A stretch of DNA of 64,000 bases from CAZWDL01 sp964632995 (GTDB taxonomy: Bacteria; Bacteroidota; Bacteroidia; Chitinophagales; Saprospiraceae): NCBI GenBank assembly GCA_964632995.1, contig CAZWDL010000003.1, forward strand, positions 53,318-117,317, read 5' to 3'. A program made the translations under genes and the position numbers. The notes beneath the pieces were generated by a model, which saw only the letters and a list, made by a program, of their open reading frames with translations, did not search any database and was not told the DNA's origin. This document shows, one piece after another, positions 17,833-26,371 of this stretch (the stretch's first letter is position 1; each line of letters starts with the position of its first letter).

Positions 17833-18744
17833 TTGAAATTCGGGAAGTTAAAAACGTTTTGGAAGCTCATCAAGCGATCTGCTGTCCAATTTGCTACTGA
17901 CAATCTCTTTGTTCAGGCAGCTGCGTTGTCTTACTATACGATTTTTGCCCTTCCCCCTATCCTGCTGATCATTCTGCGAACCACCTCCTTGGTTTACCAA
18001 AAAAAAGCTATACAGTCTACCCTTTTTGGAATGATAAGTGATGTTATCGGACGGGACAGTGCACGACAACTGTCAGAAACGATCGATACGCTGGGATTGT
18101 TCGAGGATACCTGGTGGGCTACAGCCGTAGGTATAGGCGGTTTATTCATCACCTCTACCACCGTCTTTATTACCATACAGAATTCTCTGAACAGGATCTT
18201 CCGGGTTAGAGCAAAACCCAAATCAACCGTATTGAAGCTGTTGCGCGACCGGGTGCTGTCTTTCGCTTTTTTACTTTCCATGGGTTTTATTCTGTTGATT
18301 TCCTTGCTCATTGATTCGGCGCTTACGGCGCTGGGTAATTACCTCTCGATTTTAATTCCGGGTATTTCGATCATTTTAATTACCGCCGGCTCCATATTAC
18401 TGCCGCTGTTGATCATCACCTTTCTCTTTGGCAGTATTTTCCGTTTTTTGCCGGATGCCAAGCTCAAGTGGCGGGAGGTCCGGACGGGGGCAATTCTGAC
18501 CACGCTTTTATTTTCCGCCGGCAAGTACTTAATCAGTTTTTACATTGGCCGAAGTCAGACAACCAACCTCTACGATGCAGCCGGGGAAGTACTGATCATC
18601 ATGCTATGGGTATTCTATGCCGCCAACATATTTCTTTTCGGCGCCGTTTTCACCCGCCAGCATGCCGAGCATTACGGGCGGGGAATATTGCCTGCCGATT
18701 ACGCCGTTCGCATTATACAAAAAGAAGAAGAGGTAAGGGATTGA
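17833..18744 (+). CDS. YihY/BrkB family inner membrane protein
   Basis: A 303-residue polytopic membrane protein of the YihY/virulence factor BrkB family, formerly mis-called ribonuclease BN. Family marks are DNLFVQAAALSYYTIFALPP at the first helix, about six transmembrane segments, FRFLPDAKLKWREVRTGA and the C-terminal IIMLWVFYAANIFLFGAVFT. The function is unknown, with links to complement resistance in Bordetella. The start is a TTG at 17833; no ATG fits the family N-terminus better. A hairpin lies just after the gene. Confidence 0.9.
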   Translation: MKFGKLKTFWKLIKRSAVQFATDNLFVQAAALSYYTIFALPPILLIILRTTSLVYQKKAIQSTLFGMISDVIGRDSARQLSETIDTLGLFEDTWWATAVGIGGLFITSTTVFITIQNSLNRIFRVRAKPKSTVLKLLRDRVLSFAFLLSMGFILLISLLIDSALTALGNYLSILIPGISIILITAGSILLPLLIITFLFGSIFRFLPDAKLKWREVRTGAILTTLLFSAGKYLISFYIGRSQTTNLYDAAGEVLIIMLWVFYAANIFLFGAVFTRQHAEHYGRGILPADYAVRIIQKEEEVRD

Positions 18745-18758
18745 ACAATAGTAAACTC

Positions 18759-18801
18759 GACGTAAATTGGTTTGAGAGGTTTCTCAAACCATTTCGACGT
18801 C
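18759..18801. repeat. Inverted repeat after the YihY-like gene
   Basis: GGTTTGAGA (18769-18777) pairs with TCTCAAACC (18782-18790), with an outer GACGT/ACGTC pair. There is no T tract, so it is a weak terminator or an intercistronic hairpin between yihY-like and ndh. Confidence 0.5.
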
Positions 18802-18841
18802 AGTATAGCTATAGACACAAGCGATTTTTCAAGTAAGCAAT

Positions 18842-18980
18842 ATGTATAGTAAGCAAAAAGATAGAAAACGCATCATTATCATTGGCGGTGGTTTTGCCGG
18901 GCTGGAAGCAGCCAAGCGACTGCGCAGCCAGCCGGCGGATGTGCTATTACTCGACCGGAACAATTATTTCACTTTTCAAC
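18842..18980 (+). pseudogene. Type II NADH dehydrogenase, 5' fragment before the IS element
   Basis: The first 46 codons of an FAD-dependent NADH:quinone oxidoreductase (NDH-2). The FAD-binding Rossmann motif IIIIGGGFAGLEAAKRL is intact, followed by DVLLLDRNNYFTFQ. The frame is cut by an insertion sequence at 18981. Beyond that point it reads a few IS-encoded residues and stops at 19069. Removing the IS and one copy of the 8-base target duplication restores an uninterrupted 443-residue frame (NYFTFQPLLYQVA), so the lesion is recent and exact. Confidence 0.93.
18973..18980. repeat. Target-site duplication, left copy
   Basis: TTTTCAAC directly precedes the left IS end and is repeated at 20322-20329 right after the other end. 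Confidence 0.95.
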
Positions 18981-19003
18981 GGGTGCGGCTCCAATCTGAT
19001 GTA
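18981..19003. repeat. Left terminal inverted repeat of the IS
   Basis: 23 bases starting GGGTGCGGCTCCAATC. They match the complement of 20299-20321 at 22 of 23 positions. The transposase stop codon lies four bases inside. Confidence 0.95.
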
Positions 19004-19006
19004 CTT

Positions 19007-20268
19007 TTATACACCCTTTTTATCGATGTGCCTCCAAAATTGGTGCCACCGCCCGGGGGTGCAGACTAAACCTCTCAATAAGAGCATATGCTGTACGGGC
19101 TCGACATTCCATCGCATCCCGGATTGATTGAGGCGTTGTTTGGCCACCACTTTGCAAGCGGCTTCCGTAACACCCGAGCCGATAGGATAGCCTTGTTTTT
19201 GATAAGCAGCATATTTCATGCGCGGCAGATTATTTTCAAAGTAGGTAATCGTCGTATCCAATATTTCCGGGACCGTGCTGCTCATGTGATCCCGAAGATG
19301 GCGCAACTCCCGCAGCAGATTGGCCGCCCCTTTGAACTGGTGTTTCAAATCGTAGCAGGCTTGTTGGAGCCATTCTTTTCGTTTATTTTCCGTCTTTTTC
19401 ACCACCCCACTGACTTGGCCGAGGTATTCGCCGGCGTGATAAAAATCCAGAATCTGAGTACTGGTATGCGCATTCAAATAGCTCCAGTTGTCCCGCGCGC
19501 CGTCGGCCAGCCCCACATAGCTGACCCTTGGATACTGCTCTTTGACCCGCTCGATCTCCATATCCAACACCCGATTGAAGGTTTCCTTGCCGTATTCCGG
19601 CGCACAAGCCGTGTAGATGGTATGCAGGCGGTCGCCCCCTTTGCTATAAAAACTGATCGTCCCACACATCGTCTCCCGGTAGCCTTCGCCCAGGATCGGG
19701 GTGGTCGTCCCATCGCGACTGATCGCAATATGGCTGACCACCTCCTCCAATTCCGGCAATTCGTACCGCCATTCAAATTCCTTGTCCCTGGCCACTTCAC
19801 CCACCGCCGCACTGATACGCTGAATGAGTTTACGACTGGTTATCCGGCCGTGGTTCAGCGACAGGTCCTCTTCCACCATCGCCGCCGACAATTGGGTGTA
19901 CTTCCAGCTCACCATCCGGGCAAAACGTGGCGTACTGGTCCGCCCTATTACCCGGGCTCGTTCTTCCAGCGGAACCACAACTCGTCCCCCGCGGCTGGGC
20001 TGGTAGACATGCCGGCTTACTTCGACTTGCCCGTACGGCGTTTGGTACCTTTTTTTTCCTGGCCCCGGCTTGTGTGTTTTACGTTGTCCACAATCACCGG
20101 TCGGCCATCCGTATCAAAGTCCTGGAGCGATAGCGCCGTGGCCAATCGACCGACTTCCGCCACCGCTTCGGCGATTTGCTCTTCTTGTTCCAGCATGCTA
20201 CCCTGCGCCTTGATATTCAGTGTGATGGTTACGCTACCATCTGCTTCGACTTTGTATTTCGCAGCCAT
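19007..20268 (-). CDS. ISKra4-family transposase, two frames fused by -1 frameshift
   Basis: The transposase starts at 20268 (MAAKYKVEADGSVTI). The first frame of 83 codons stops at 20017. A second frame covers the rest down to 19007. In the second frame, upstream of any start codon, one reads TPYGQVEVSRHVYQPSRGG, a conserved ISKra4 segment, so translation must cross from frame 1. A run of eight A on the coding strand (20050-20057, in GGAAAAAAAAGG) lies in the overlap, and a -1 slip there joins GQEKK to the second frame. The fused product is about 420 residues. DDE-type signatures include YVGLADGARDNW, QILDFYHAGEYL and PIGSGVTEAACKVVAKQRLNQSGMRW. Confidence 0.88.
20050..20057 (-). promoter_or_regulatory. 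A8 slippery site for transposase frameshifting
   Basis: Eight consecutive A on the coding strand in the overlap of the two transposase frames. Frame 1 reads GAA AAA AAA GGT and frame 2 reads GGA AAA AAA AGG, so a -1 slip connects them. Such A tracts are used for programmed frameshifting in many IS families. Confidence 0.75.
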
Positions 20269-20298
20269 ATTCTTTTTACTCTCAAGTTACGCTATTTT

Positions 20299-20321
20299 TA
20301 CATCAGATTGGAGCCACACCC
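20299..20321. repeat. Right terminal inverted repeat of the IS
   Basis: 23 bases ending GGAGCCACACCC, complementary to the left repeat with one mismatch. Confidence 0.95.
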
Positions 20322-20329
20322 TTTTCAAC
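20322..20329. repeat. Target-site duplication, right copy
   Basis: TTTTCAAC, identical to 18973-18980. Confidence 0.95.
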
Positions 20330-21522
20330 CACTTCTTTACCAGGTAGCGATGGGAGGATTAGAGCCCAACTCGGTGGCCTACCCGCTACGGCGGGTTTTC
20401 AAAAACACCGGCAATGTGAAAGTCCGCGTGGCCGAAGTGGAAGGTATTGCTCCTGACGAGCAGCAGGTGTACTCCAGTATCGGCAAACTGCCCTACGATT
20501 ACCTCGTGATCGCCACCGGTAGCCGGCCCCAATTTTTTGGTTTGAATAAGGACCATCTTCTGCCGCTCAAAACAGTTCCCGATTCGCTGCGTTTGCGCAA
20601 TTGGATATTACGGCGTTTTGAAGAAGCGCTGGTGGAAAAAAACGAGCGCAAAAGAGAGGCCCTGTTCAATTTCATCGTGGTCGGCGGAGGGCCTACGGGC
20701 GTGGAACTGGCGGGCGCCCTCTCGGAAATGAAGCGCTGGGTACTCCCCAAAGACTATCCCGACCTGGAGACCGAACGCATGCAAATCTATCTGCTGGAAG
20801 GGCTAAACCGCCTGCTCCCTTCTATGTCGCAGAAAGCTTCAACGAAAGCCCTGCAGTACCTGGATAAAATGGGCGTGCACATCGGCCTCAACAAGCTCGT
20901 CAGCGACTACGACGGTCGCTCGATTAAATTCGGCAACCAACACATTCCCAGCAGGAATATTATCTGGACGGCAGGCGTAGAAGCAGCCCCGCCGGAGGGA
21001 TTCAGTGAAAAATCCTTTACGATAGATCGCCGCCTGGTCGTCGATCTTTACAGCCGGGTACGGGGGACGGAAAATATATTTGCTATCGGCGATGTAGCCC
21101 TCATGCCGACCGACAACTACCCCGAAGGCCATCCTATGCTGGCGCCCGTGGCTATGCAACAGGGAGAGCACCTGGGCCGAAACCTGGTCAATATCGTCAA
21201 GGGTAAAGCTCCGAAAGCATTCAAGTACAGCAACTACGGCATAATGGCCACCATCGGACGTAATAAGGCAGTAGCCGACCTGCCTGGAGCCAAAATCCAC
21301 GGCTTCCCGGCCTGGCTCGCCTGGATGGCTATCCATTTGTTCAAACTGGTCGGCTTCCGCAACAAACTGGTCGTCATCATTAACTGGATTTACAATTATT
21401 TCACCTACGACAAGGCCCTGCGCCTCATTCTGACCAAGCCGAAAGAGGAAAAGGCCAAATTTAACAGGATCAAGGGCCCTGCCAAGCAGAAAGCCACCAA
21501 GCCGAGACGTCCCGCCTCTTGA
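20330..21522 (+). pseudogene. Type II NADH dehydrogenase, 3' fragment after the IS element
   Basis: The remaining 397 codons of NDH-2, starting at PLLYQVAMGGLEPNSVAYPL. It contains the NADH-binding motif FIVVGGGPTGVELAGALSE, the second FAD motif ENIFAIGDVALMP and a C-terminal membrane-binding part (WLAWMAIHLFKLVGFRNKLV, then a basic tail). An open frame runs in from inside the IS (ATG at 20176), but it lacks the N-terminal FAD-binding fold, so a working enzyme is not expected. NDH-2 passes electrons from NADH to quinone without pumping protons; its loss here may be compensated by another NADH dehydrogenase. Confidence 0.92.
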
Positions 21523-21571
21523 ACACTAGTATACTGTGTGAACGTTTATATATTGAAACAAAACATCAGCT

Positions 21572-21907
21572 ATGCGATTCATTGCTATTGTATTGATTAA
21601 CGGACTGCTCGTTTACCTGGCGGCCTGGCTGTTGCCTAGTGTCAGCGTAACGGGATATGGCATCGCCATCATAACCGGTATCCTGCTGGGCCTGGTCAAT
21701 TTTTTCATCAAGCCCATCCTGACCATTCTCACCCTACCCATTACCATTCTAACACTGGGGCTCTTCCTGCTCTTTATCAACGCCGCAATGGTATTGCTGG
21801 TCGACTGGCTGATTACCGGCTTTGAAGTCCGGGGTTGGCTATCGGCCATCCTCTTTTCTATCATTTTGGCCCTGATGAACCTCTTTGTTCCCACTTTAGA
21901 AGAGTAG
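21572..21907 (+). CDS. Four-helix holin-like membrane protein (phage holin superfamily IV type)
   Basis: A 111-residue protein that is almost all membrane: four hydrophobic segments at about 3-22, 27-45, 50-75 and 85-106. It matches the family once called mycobacterial phage holin (PF04020 type), with GILLGLVNFFIKPILTILTL and LALMNLFVPT. There is no phage context; in Bacteroidota these are ordinary chromosomal genes. The function is unproven. It is followed 34 bases later by a lipoprotein gene. Confidence 0.87.
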   Translation: MRFIAIVLINGLLVYLAAWLLPSVSVTGYGIAIITGILLGLVNFFIKPILTILTLPITILTLGLFLLFINAAMVLLVDWLITGFEVRGWLSAILFSIILALMNLFVPTLEE

Positions 21908-21941
21908 TTCCATTTTCGGCAACCCTTAAAGAAAAATAACT

Positions 21942-22334
21942 ATGAATAGCAGCATTAAACTTCTTATCCTCTCTGTTTTGATCCTCTTTGGCGCCTGCGC
22001 CGGGGATTCTCAGCAAGCAAGTGAAAAAGCCGGCTCCGATCAGGCCGAACAGCAAGCTCAGGTAGCAGAATTTCGCGAACAGCTCGACAGTCTCGATAAA
22101 ACTGTACTGACTCGCATTGAGCAACTGGAAGACAGCCTGCAAAGTGTCGCTGCCGATCAGCGCGAGGCCGTCGAACGCGAAATAACCTACCTCAGAGAAG
22201 TCCGCGAAGAAATCACTACCCGGAAAGATAATCTAAAAATAGAACACCGGGACAACTGGCATTTCTTCCGGGAGAACATGGAAAAAAGCCTGGTGGAAAT
22301 TGAATCCAGGCTTAATCGAACACAACAACAATAA
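21942..22334 (+). CDS. Small coiled-coil lipoprotein
   Basis: A 130-residue protein with a lipoprotein signal (LLILSVLILFGACAGDS, Cys at about 19). The mature part is highly charged and predicted as one long coiled coil (about 35-125, rich in Glu, Gln and Arg). It has no known catalytic motif. It may be a periplasmic or outer-membrane structural protein that responds to stress, by analogy with other small coiled-coil lipoproteins. The short spacing suggests it is co-transcribed with the holin-like gene and the GNAT. Confidence 0.75.
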   Translation: MNSSIKLLILSVLILFGACAGDSQQASEKAGSDQAEQQAQVAEFREQLDSLDKTVLTRIEQLEDSLQSVAADQREAVEREITYLREVREEITTRKDNLKIEHRDNWHFFRENMEKSLVEIESRLNRTQQQ

Positions 22335-22365
22335 AATTCATTATATAATAAAAGCAACCGAGATT

Positions 22366-22680
22366 ATGGCACAGATTGATGTAGATGCATTAGAAATAAG
22401 ACAAGATACATCCGAAGGTAAATTTTACCTCGATATGAAAGGTAGCGCAGAGGCCTACTTAAAATACGACCTGCATACTGATCAGAATCCCAACGTCGTC
22501 GAATTTACGGAAACTCATATTCCCGACGAATTAAAAGGCATAGGCCTTGACAAGCGTCTGGCTATGGAAGGTATGCTGTTCTGTGAAAAGACGGGCTATC
22601 GCATTTATCCTACCTGCCCGACTTTCAACGGCCACTTCAGTAAGCATCCCGAATTCCATTACCTGCGGGCAAAACGTTAA
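22366..22680 (+). CDS. Small GNAT-fold N-acetyltransferase (YjdJ/PF14542 type)
   Basis: A 104-residue protein of the short GCN5-related family that includes E. coli YjdJ. The hallmark runs VVEFTETHIPDELKGIGLDK, then MEGMLFCEKTGYRIYPTCPT and a closing HPEF. The acetyl-CoA loop is in the GIGLDKRL part. The ATG at 22366 is preferred over an earlier frame start at 22300, which overlaps the lipoprotein gene and adds non-family residues. The substrate is unknown. Confidence 0.85.
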   Translation: MAQIDVDALEIRQDTSEGKFYLDMKGSAEAYLKYDLHTDQNPNVVEFTETHIPDELKGIGLDKRLAMEGMLFCEKTGYRIYPTCPTFNGHFSKHPEFHYLRAKR

Positions 22681-22888
22681 CGATCAACATTTTTTTACAA
22701 TTTCCTGATCGAAATGGCGGTGATTCTTCACGGAATTGCCGTCATTTTGTTATTTTCGTGAACTTCTGGAAAAGTGGCGTGGCAGGAATCCTGTTTCCTT
22801 CCGGTTTTGTGTGCCGGGAATTCCGCTCTTCCTTACCGATTGGGGGCTTATTGAAGAATGTACCAATGTAAAACTCATTTACGCTTTC

Positions 22889-23419
22889 ATGCCGAAGAAA
22901 GAACACATCATCCCCGAGAAGGAAAAGATCACCCTAAGTCGTTTTGCACGTAACCTGAAGTTACTGCGCACTATACGTGGTGTAAGCCAGCAAAAACTAG
23001 CGGATACACTCCATATCAACAGAAGCAATATCGCTTCCTGCGAAGCCGGTATCGTCCAACCTTCCGCCGAACGCTTTCTGGCCATTGCCAGATATTTCGG
23101 AGTCTCCCCGCTCGTTCTTGCCACTGAAGACCTCTCGCAGCATCCCACCGAGCACCTCCCTACCTCCTCTCCGGTGCTGGAGACGGAAGAGATCAGTGAA
23201 AAGCTGGATTCTCTGGTGCTAAAAACTATGGATCTGCAAAAGGTGATAGAGGGTTTCAAGATTTTCTACGAAGTGAAAAAAAAGCACTCCTCCGGTAACC
23301 CGGATCTGCTCTCCCTGTCCAATGACTTTGAGAACCTGCTAAGTATCCTCGAGAATTTACTGGAAACCAACTGGAATTTCCTTCAGGATATTCAAAAAAA
23401 AGAGGATTCAAGTGAATGA
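22889..23419 (+). CDS. XRE-family transcriptional regulator, paralogue of the one at 16492
   Basis: A 176-residue regulator. The HTH_3 domain covers about 16-72 (LKLLRTIRGVSQQKLADTLH, INRSNIASCEAGIVQPSAE). The C-terminal part is helical (EKLDSLVLKTMDLQKVIEGF, KIFYEV) and ends with NDFENLLSILENLLETNWNF. It has the same architecture as the XRE gene at 16492. An upstream TTG at 22736 opens a longer frame whose extra 51 residues look random; the ATG at 22889 directly precedes a normal N-terminus. It is convergent with the baeRF gene. Confidence 0.87.
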   Translation: MPKKEHIIPEKEKITLSRFARNLKLLRTIRGVSQQKLADTLHINRSNIASCEAGIVQPSAERFLAIARYFGVSPLVLATEDLSQHPTEHLPTSSPVLETEEISEKLDSLVLKTMDLQKVIEGFKIFYEVKKKHSSGNPDLLSLSNDFENLLSILENLLETNWNFLQDIQKKEDSSE

Positions 23420-23428
23420 AATCCTCTT
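23400..23428. terminator. Hairpin between convergent genes
   Basis: AAGAGGATT (23400-23408) pairs with AATCCTCTT (23420-23428), spanning the stop codon of the XRE gene. The 3' T tract is weak, so it may be a bidirectional terminator. Confidence 0.45.
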
Positions 23429-23460
23429 GTTACTGTTTAACTTATTGGTTCCGGGTTAGT

Positions 23461-24600
23461 TTATTGAAAAGCAGCGTTCATTTTAGAATCAGCCTCCGGC
23501 ATTTCATCTTTCTCGACATCGTACACCCGGCCGCCTGTCTCAAAAGTCTTAACGGCGGCTCTTTCCACCAGATCTTCGCTATCGGGACGGCGCCTGTCAT
23601 GCAATTTAACCTGTTGCTCTTCTTCATCGTAAACGCCCCATAAATGGGCATTTTTCCGGGTAAACAACACTTTAACTTTGCCCCCGTAGGCGGCATTGAT
23701 CACTTCGGCTTCCTCCGAAGTAGCTTTGTCATCTTCTTTCATATCTGAAAACTGCTCGCGGTAATTGTCCTTGATGGTCTTGTGATGCTCCGTGAGTTGT
23801 GTCCAGGCCCGGGTGTGCAAAAACTCATTCGACAGGTCCACGGGATCTCCTTCTACGTGAAAACTCATCGTATCGGGATAGTTAGTAATATCCAGAAAGA
23901 CGGGAACCAGTCGTTGAGGTGCGGCGAGAATAAGCGGTACCCGCAGGCCTTCCAGCGCGATATTCAGCCCTTCATCGATTTGACGGAAATACCCCCGGAT
24001 ATCGCGAATTTCCTTTGGCGCCTGTTCTCCCCGGCTATGCTGTATCGGTTTAGCAGTGGGGCCTTCGCCGGTGTACATGCGTACATCACTTTCGGCGTAG
24101 GCTGTTTTCATCGCTTCAGCAAAATCAACCGGGATAAGATTTTCGATTTCAATAGGACGCAGGCTGTATTGGGTCCCTTCGTACAGGTTGATATCATTGT
24201 GGCCAAGCGCGAGCAGAAAGAATCGACCCTCGCCACTCAGCACAGGCAATACAGGGCGCAAATAGAAGTGACGACCTACGTGTATAAAGGATTCGAAATC
24301 GACCGGCAGGATATAGTGCTCGAAAATCTCGTCCGAAACGTACACGGCGAGGCCGTCCGACAGGTAAGTCCAAAACCCTCTGTCGTCCAGCAATTCATAA
24401 GCGCGGTGGAGAAATTTAAAGGCTTCCTCTTTACTTTTACCACGCTCCTGTAAGCGGGAGGCGGCATCCTGAAGCAGTTTTTCAAAGTGTTCCCGTGCTT
24501 TCTGGCCGTCGCCCTCGCGCTGGGTAGGCATATAAAGAGTGATACAATGTTGCCCTTCAGCTTCTCTCAGGGCCTTAAATTGTTTATCCGTAATTAGCAT
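23461..24600 (-). CDS. Bacterial archaeo-eukaryotic release factor-like protein (baeRF type)
   Basis: A 379-residue soluble protein resembling the baeRF families, bacterial relatives of archaeal/eukaryotic release factor 1 and Pelota. Recognisable stretches are CITLYMPTQREGDGQKAREH near the N-terminus, FWTYLSDGLAVYVSDE, FFLLALGHNDINLYEGT, VPLILAAPQRLVPVFLDI and the C-terminal KVKVLFTRKNAHLWGVYDEE. The ELLDDRGFW region is typical of the baeRF group. These are proposed to act on stalled ribosomes or RNA, but no function is proven. It stands alone on the minus strand between an XRE regulator and nhaA, in a stress-gene setting. Confidence 0.8.
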   Translation of the reverse strand: MLITDKQFKALREAEGQHCITLYMPTQREGDGQKAREHFEKLLQDAASRLQERGKSKEEAFKFLHRAYELLDDRGFWTYLSDGLAVYVSDEIFEHYILPVDFESFIHVGRHFYLRPVLPVLSGEGRFFLLALGHNDINLYEGTQYSLRPIEIENLIPVDFAEAMKTAYAESDVRMYTGEGPTAKPIQHSRGEQAPKEIRDIRGYFRQIDEGLNIALEGLRVPLILAAPQRLVPVFLDITNYPDTMSFHVEGDPVDLSNEFLHTRAWTQLTEHHKTIKDNYREQFSDMKEDDKATSEEAEVINAAYGGKVKVLFTRKNAHLWGVYDEEEQQVKLHDRRRPDSEDLVERAAVKTFETGGRVYDVEKDEMPEADSKMNAAFQ

Positions 24601-24796
24601 ATGGTGAATGGCTTTAAAGTTAGCGCCAATTTTTCATCCGTTCGTCGGATAACAGGTTTCCTGGTAAACGGACTCAACAAGTAAGTTGAATACTTGTTAA
24701 TCTTTGGCAAACTGATATTTTCCTATATGTTGTTGCATTCCTTCAACGCATGTTCAGGTCCCGATGTTCAAGCGCCAAAAAGACTAACGTGTTATC

Positions 24797-26149
24797 ATGA
24801 AACCTAAAAAGGTCATACAGACAATCGTTTCTCCTTTTCAGAAATTCATCAACCTGGAGGCATCAGGTGGTCTGCTTTTATTATTTATCACCATCATCGC
24901 CATGGCCTGGGCCAACTCCCCCTGGGCAGATACCTACTTCCATATATGGGAAACAAAGATCACCCTGATCGTAGGAGGTACCGAAATATCCAATTCGCTG
25001 GTCCACTGGATCAACGATGGCTTGATGGTAATTTTCTTTTTCGTTGTCGGCTGTGAGATTAAGAGGGAGTTGATGGAAGGAGAGCTATCGACTTTCCGCA
25101 AGGCCGCCCTGCCCTGCTTCGCCGCTTTTGGCGGGATGGCGGTACCGGTTGCAATTTTTCTTTTACTCAACCAGAATGATGCTGCAGTCAAAGGCTGGGG
25201 CATTCCCATGGCGACCGACATTGCTTTTTCACTCGGCATTCTGGCCCTGCTGGGCAATCGGATCAACCTGGGTATGAACGTTTTCCTGACCGCTTTCGCC
25301 ATCATCGATGATATCGGGGCGGTACTGGTGATCGCTATTTTTTATTCCCAGGATATACAGTGGCATCCGGTGCTGATCGCCGGCATACTGCTGGGTGTAT
25401 TGCTGATCTTCAATTACCTGGGTGTGAAAAATCTATGGATGTATTCGGTAGTTATCATCTTCATCTGGTATTACTTCCTCCAATCGGGTGTACATCCTAC
25501 TATAGCGGGCGTATTATCCGCCTTTTGCATTCCTGCAAAGAATAAAATCCGGCTGGAGGTCTTTACAGAAAATGTCCAGGACCGGATCAGGCGCATCAGA
25601 AAGCGCTGGGAAGGAGAATCCAGTGGACGTTTTCTACCCAAAAAGGATATCAATACCATTAAGGATATCCAACGGGATACCCTGAAGGTACAGCCACCAC
25701 TGCAACGCATGGAGGAGGATCTCAACGAATTTGCAATTTATTTTGTGATGCCTGTTTTTGCTTTCGCAAATGCAGGGGTGAGTATCTTTAACGGTGGATC
25801 CGGCCTGCTGACCAACCTGACCTTCAGCATAGCCGCCGGCTTATTTCTGGGAAAAGCCATCGGCATTTTCTCTTTCAGCTGGCTCAGCACTATTCTGGGC
25901 ATTGCCGACCTGCCGGAGGGCGCCAACTGGACACAAATCTTCGGCCTGGCTTTATTCGGAGGTATTGGCTTCACCATGTCCCTATTCATTGCCAATCTCG
26001 CCTTTGAACCCGGCGGCTTGCTGGATCAGGCGAAAATGGGCGTACTGTTCGGGTCTGTCCTTTCCGCCCTGCTGGGCTATCTTATCCTGTATCAATCTAC
26101 CCAAGAGAAAGGCATCGGGGAGGAACAACAACAAGAGCAAGAGACTTAA
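24797..26149 (+). CDS. nhaA: Na+/H+ antiporter NhaA
   Basis: A 450-residue inner-membrane antiporter that exports Na+ (or Li+) for H+ and regulates pH and salt. The first helices (FINLEASGGLLLLFITIIAM) and the transport core are conserved: PMATDIAFSLGILALLGNR contains the Asp equivalent to D133 of E. coli, and FAIIDDIGAVLVIAIFY the Asp pair equivalent to D163/D164. It is longer than E. coli NhaA (388) because of a charged cytoplasmic insertion at about 255-310 (KRWEGESSGRFLPKKD) and a Gln/Glu-rich tail. It suits a marine or saline habitat. A strong terminator follows. Confidence 0.95.
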   Translation: MKPKKVIQTIVSPFQKFINLEASGGLLLLFITIIAMAWANSPWADTYFHIWETKITLIVGGTEISNSLVHWINDGLMVIFFFVVGCEIKRELMEGELSTFRKAALPCFAAFGGMAVPVAIFLLLNQNDAAVKGWGIPMATDIAFSLGILALLGNRINLGMNVFLTAFAIIDDIGAVLVIAIFYSQDIQWHPVLIAGILLGVLLIFNYLGVKNLWMYSVVIIFIWYYFLQSGVHPTIAGVLSAFCIPAKNKIRLEVFTENVQDRIRRIRKRWEGESSGRFLPKKDINTIKDIQRDTLKVQPPLQRMEEDLNEFAIYFVMPVFAFANAGVSIFNGGSGLLTNLTFSIAAGLFLGKAIGIFSFSWLSTILGIADLPEGANWTQIFGLALFGGIGFTMSLFIANLAFEPGGLLDQAKMGVLFGSVLSALLGYLILYQSTQEKGIGEEQQQEQET

Positions 26150-26206
26150 CCGGGCTTATTCGCGGCTTTTCCGGCGATAAAGCCGCAAACAATCCGGCTT
26201 TAACTT

Positions 26207-26243
26207 AAAACACTCCCCGGACAAACCGTCCGGCGAGTGTTTT
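26207..26243. terminator. Strong hairpin terminator between convergent genes
   Basis: AAAACACTC (26207-26215) pairs with GAGTGTTTT (26235-26243), with an inner CGGAC/GTCCG stem. The A and T tracts on both sides make it usable for nhaA (+) and the minus-strand gene at 26372. Confidence 0.8.
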
Positions 26244-26371
26244 CTGAAGCATTAGAAGAATTTGTCAAAGAAGAGGATTATTTCCTGTGCATTAGATGCG
26301 GTAGCACCGGAAGGGAACGGTTTCTATGAAATTGGAAAGCCTTTCCGGTGCTGCCGTTCCACAAACAGCCC

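Larger units (their letters stand above)
18981..20321 (-). mobile_element. ISKra4-family insertion sequence (1341 bp)
   Basis: A complete insertion sequence. The 23-base terminal inverted repeats are at 18981-19003 and 20299-20321 and differ at one base (GGGTGCGGCTCC versus GGGTGTGGCTCC). Exact 8-base target duplications (TTTTCAAC) flank both ends. One transposase is encoded on the minus strand in two frames joined by a probable -1 frameshift. Size, 8-base duplications and transposase motifs fit the ISMich2-like branch of the ISKra4 family; the subgroup is from memory of the family, not a search. It interrupts the NDH-2 gene. Confidence 0.93.

Noticed and set aside
20176..20329. Extended start of the NDH-2 3' part inside the IS element
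   Set aside because: The extra residues are antisense to the transposase and replace the essential FAD-binding N-terminus; the frame is an accident of the insertion.
21572..21907. Prophage signal from the holin-like gene
   Set aside because: No other phage gene nearby; this family is common as a normal chromosomal gene in Bacteroidota.
22736..22888. Longer N-terminus for the second XRE regulator from a TTG
   Set aside because: The 51 extra residues are not protein-like, and a good ATG directly precedes the HTH region.
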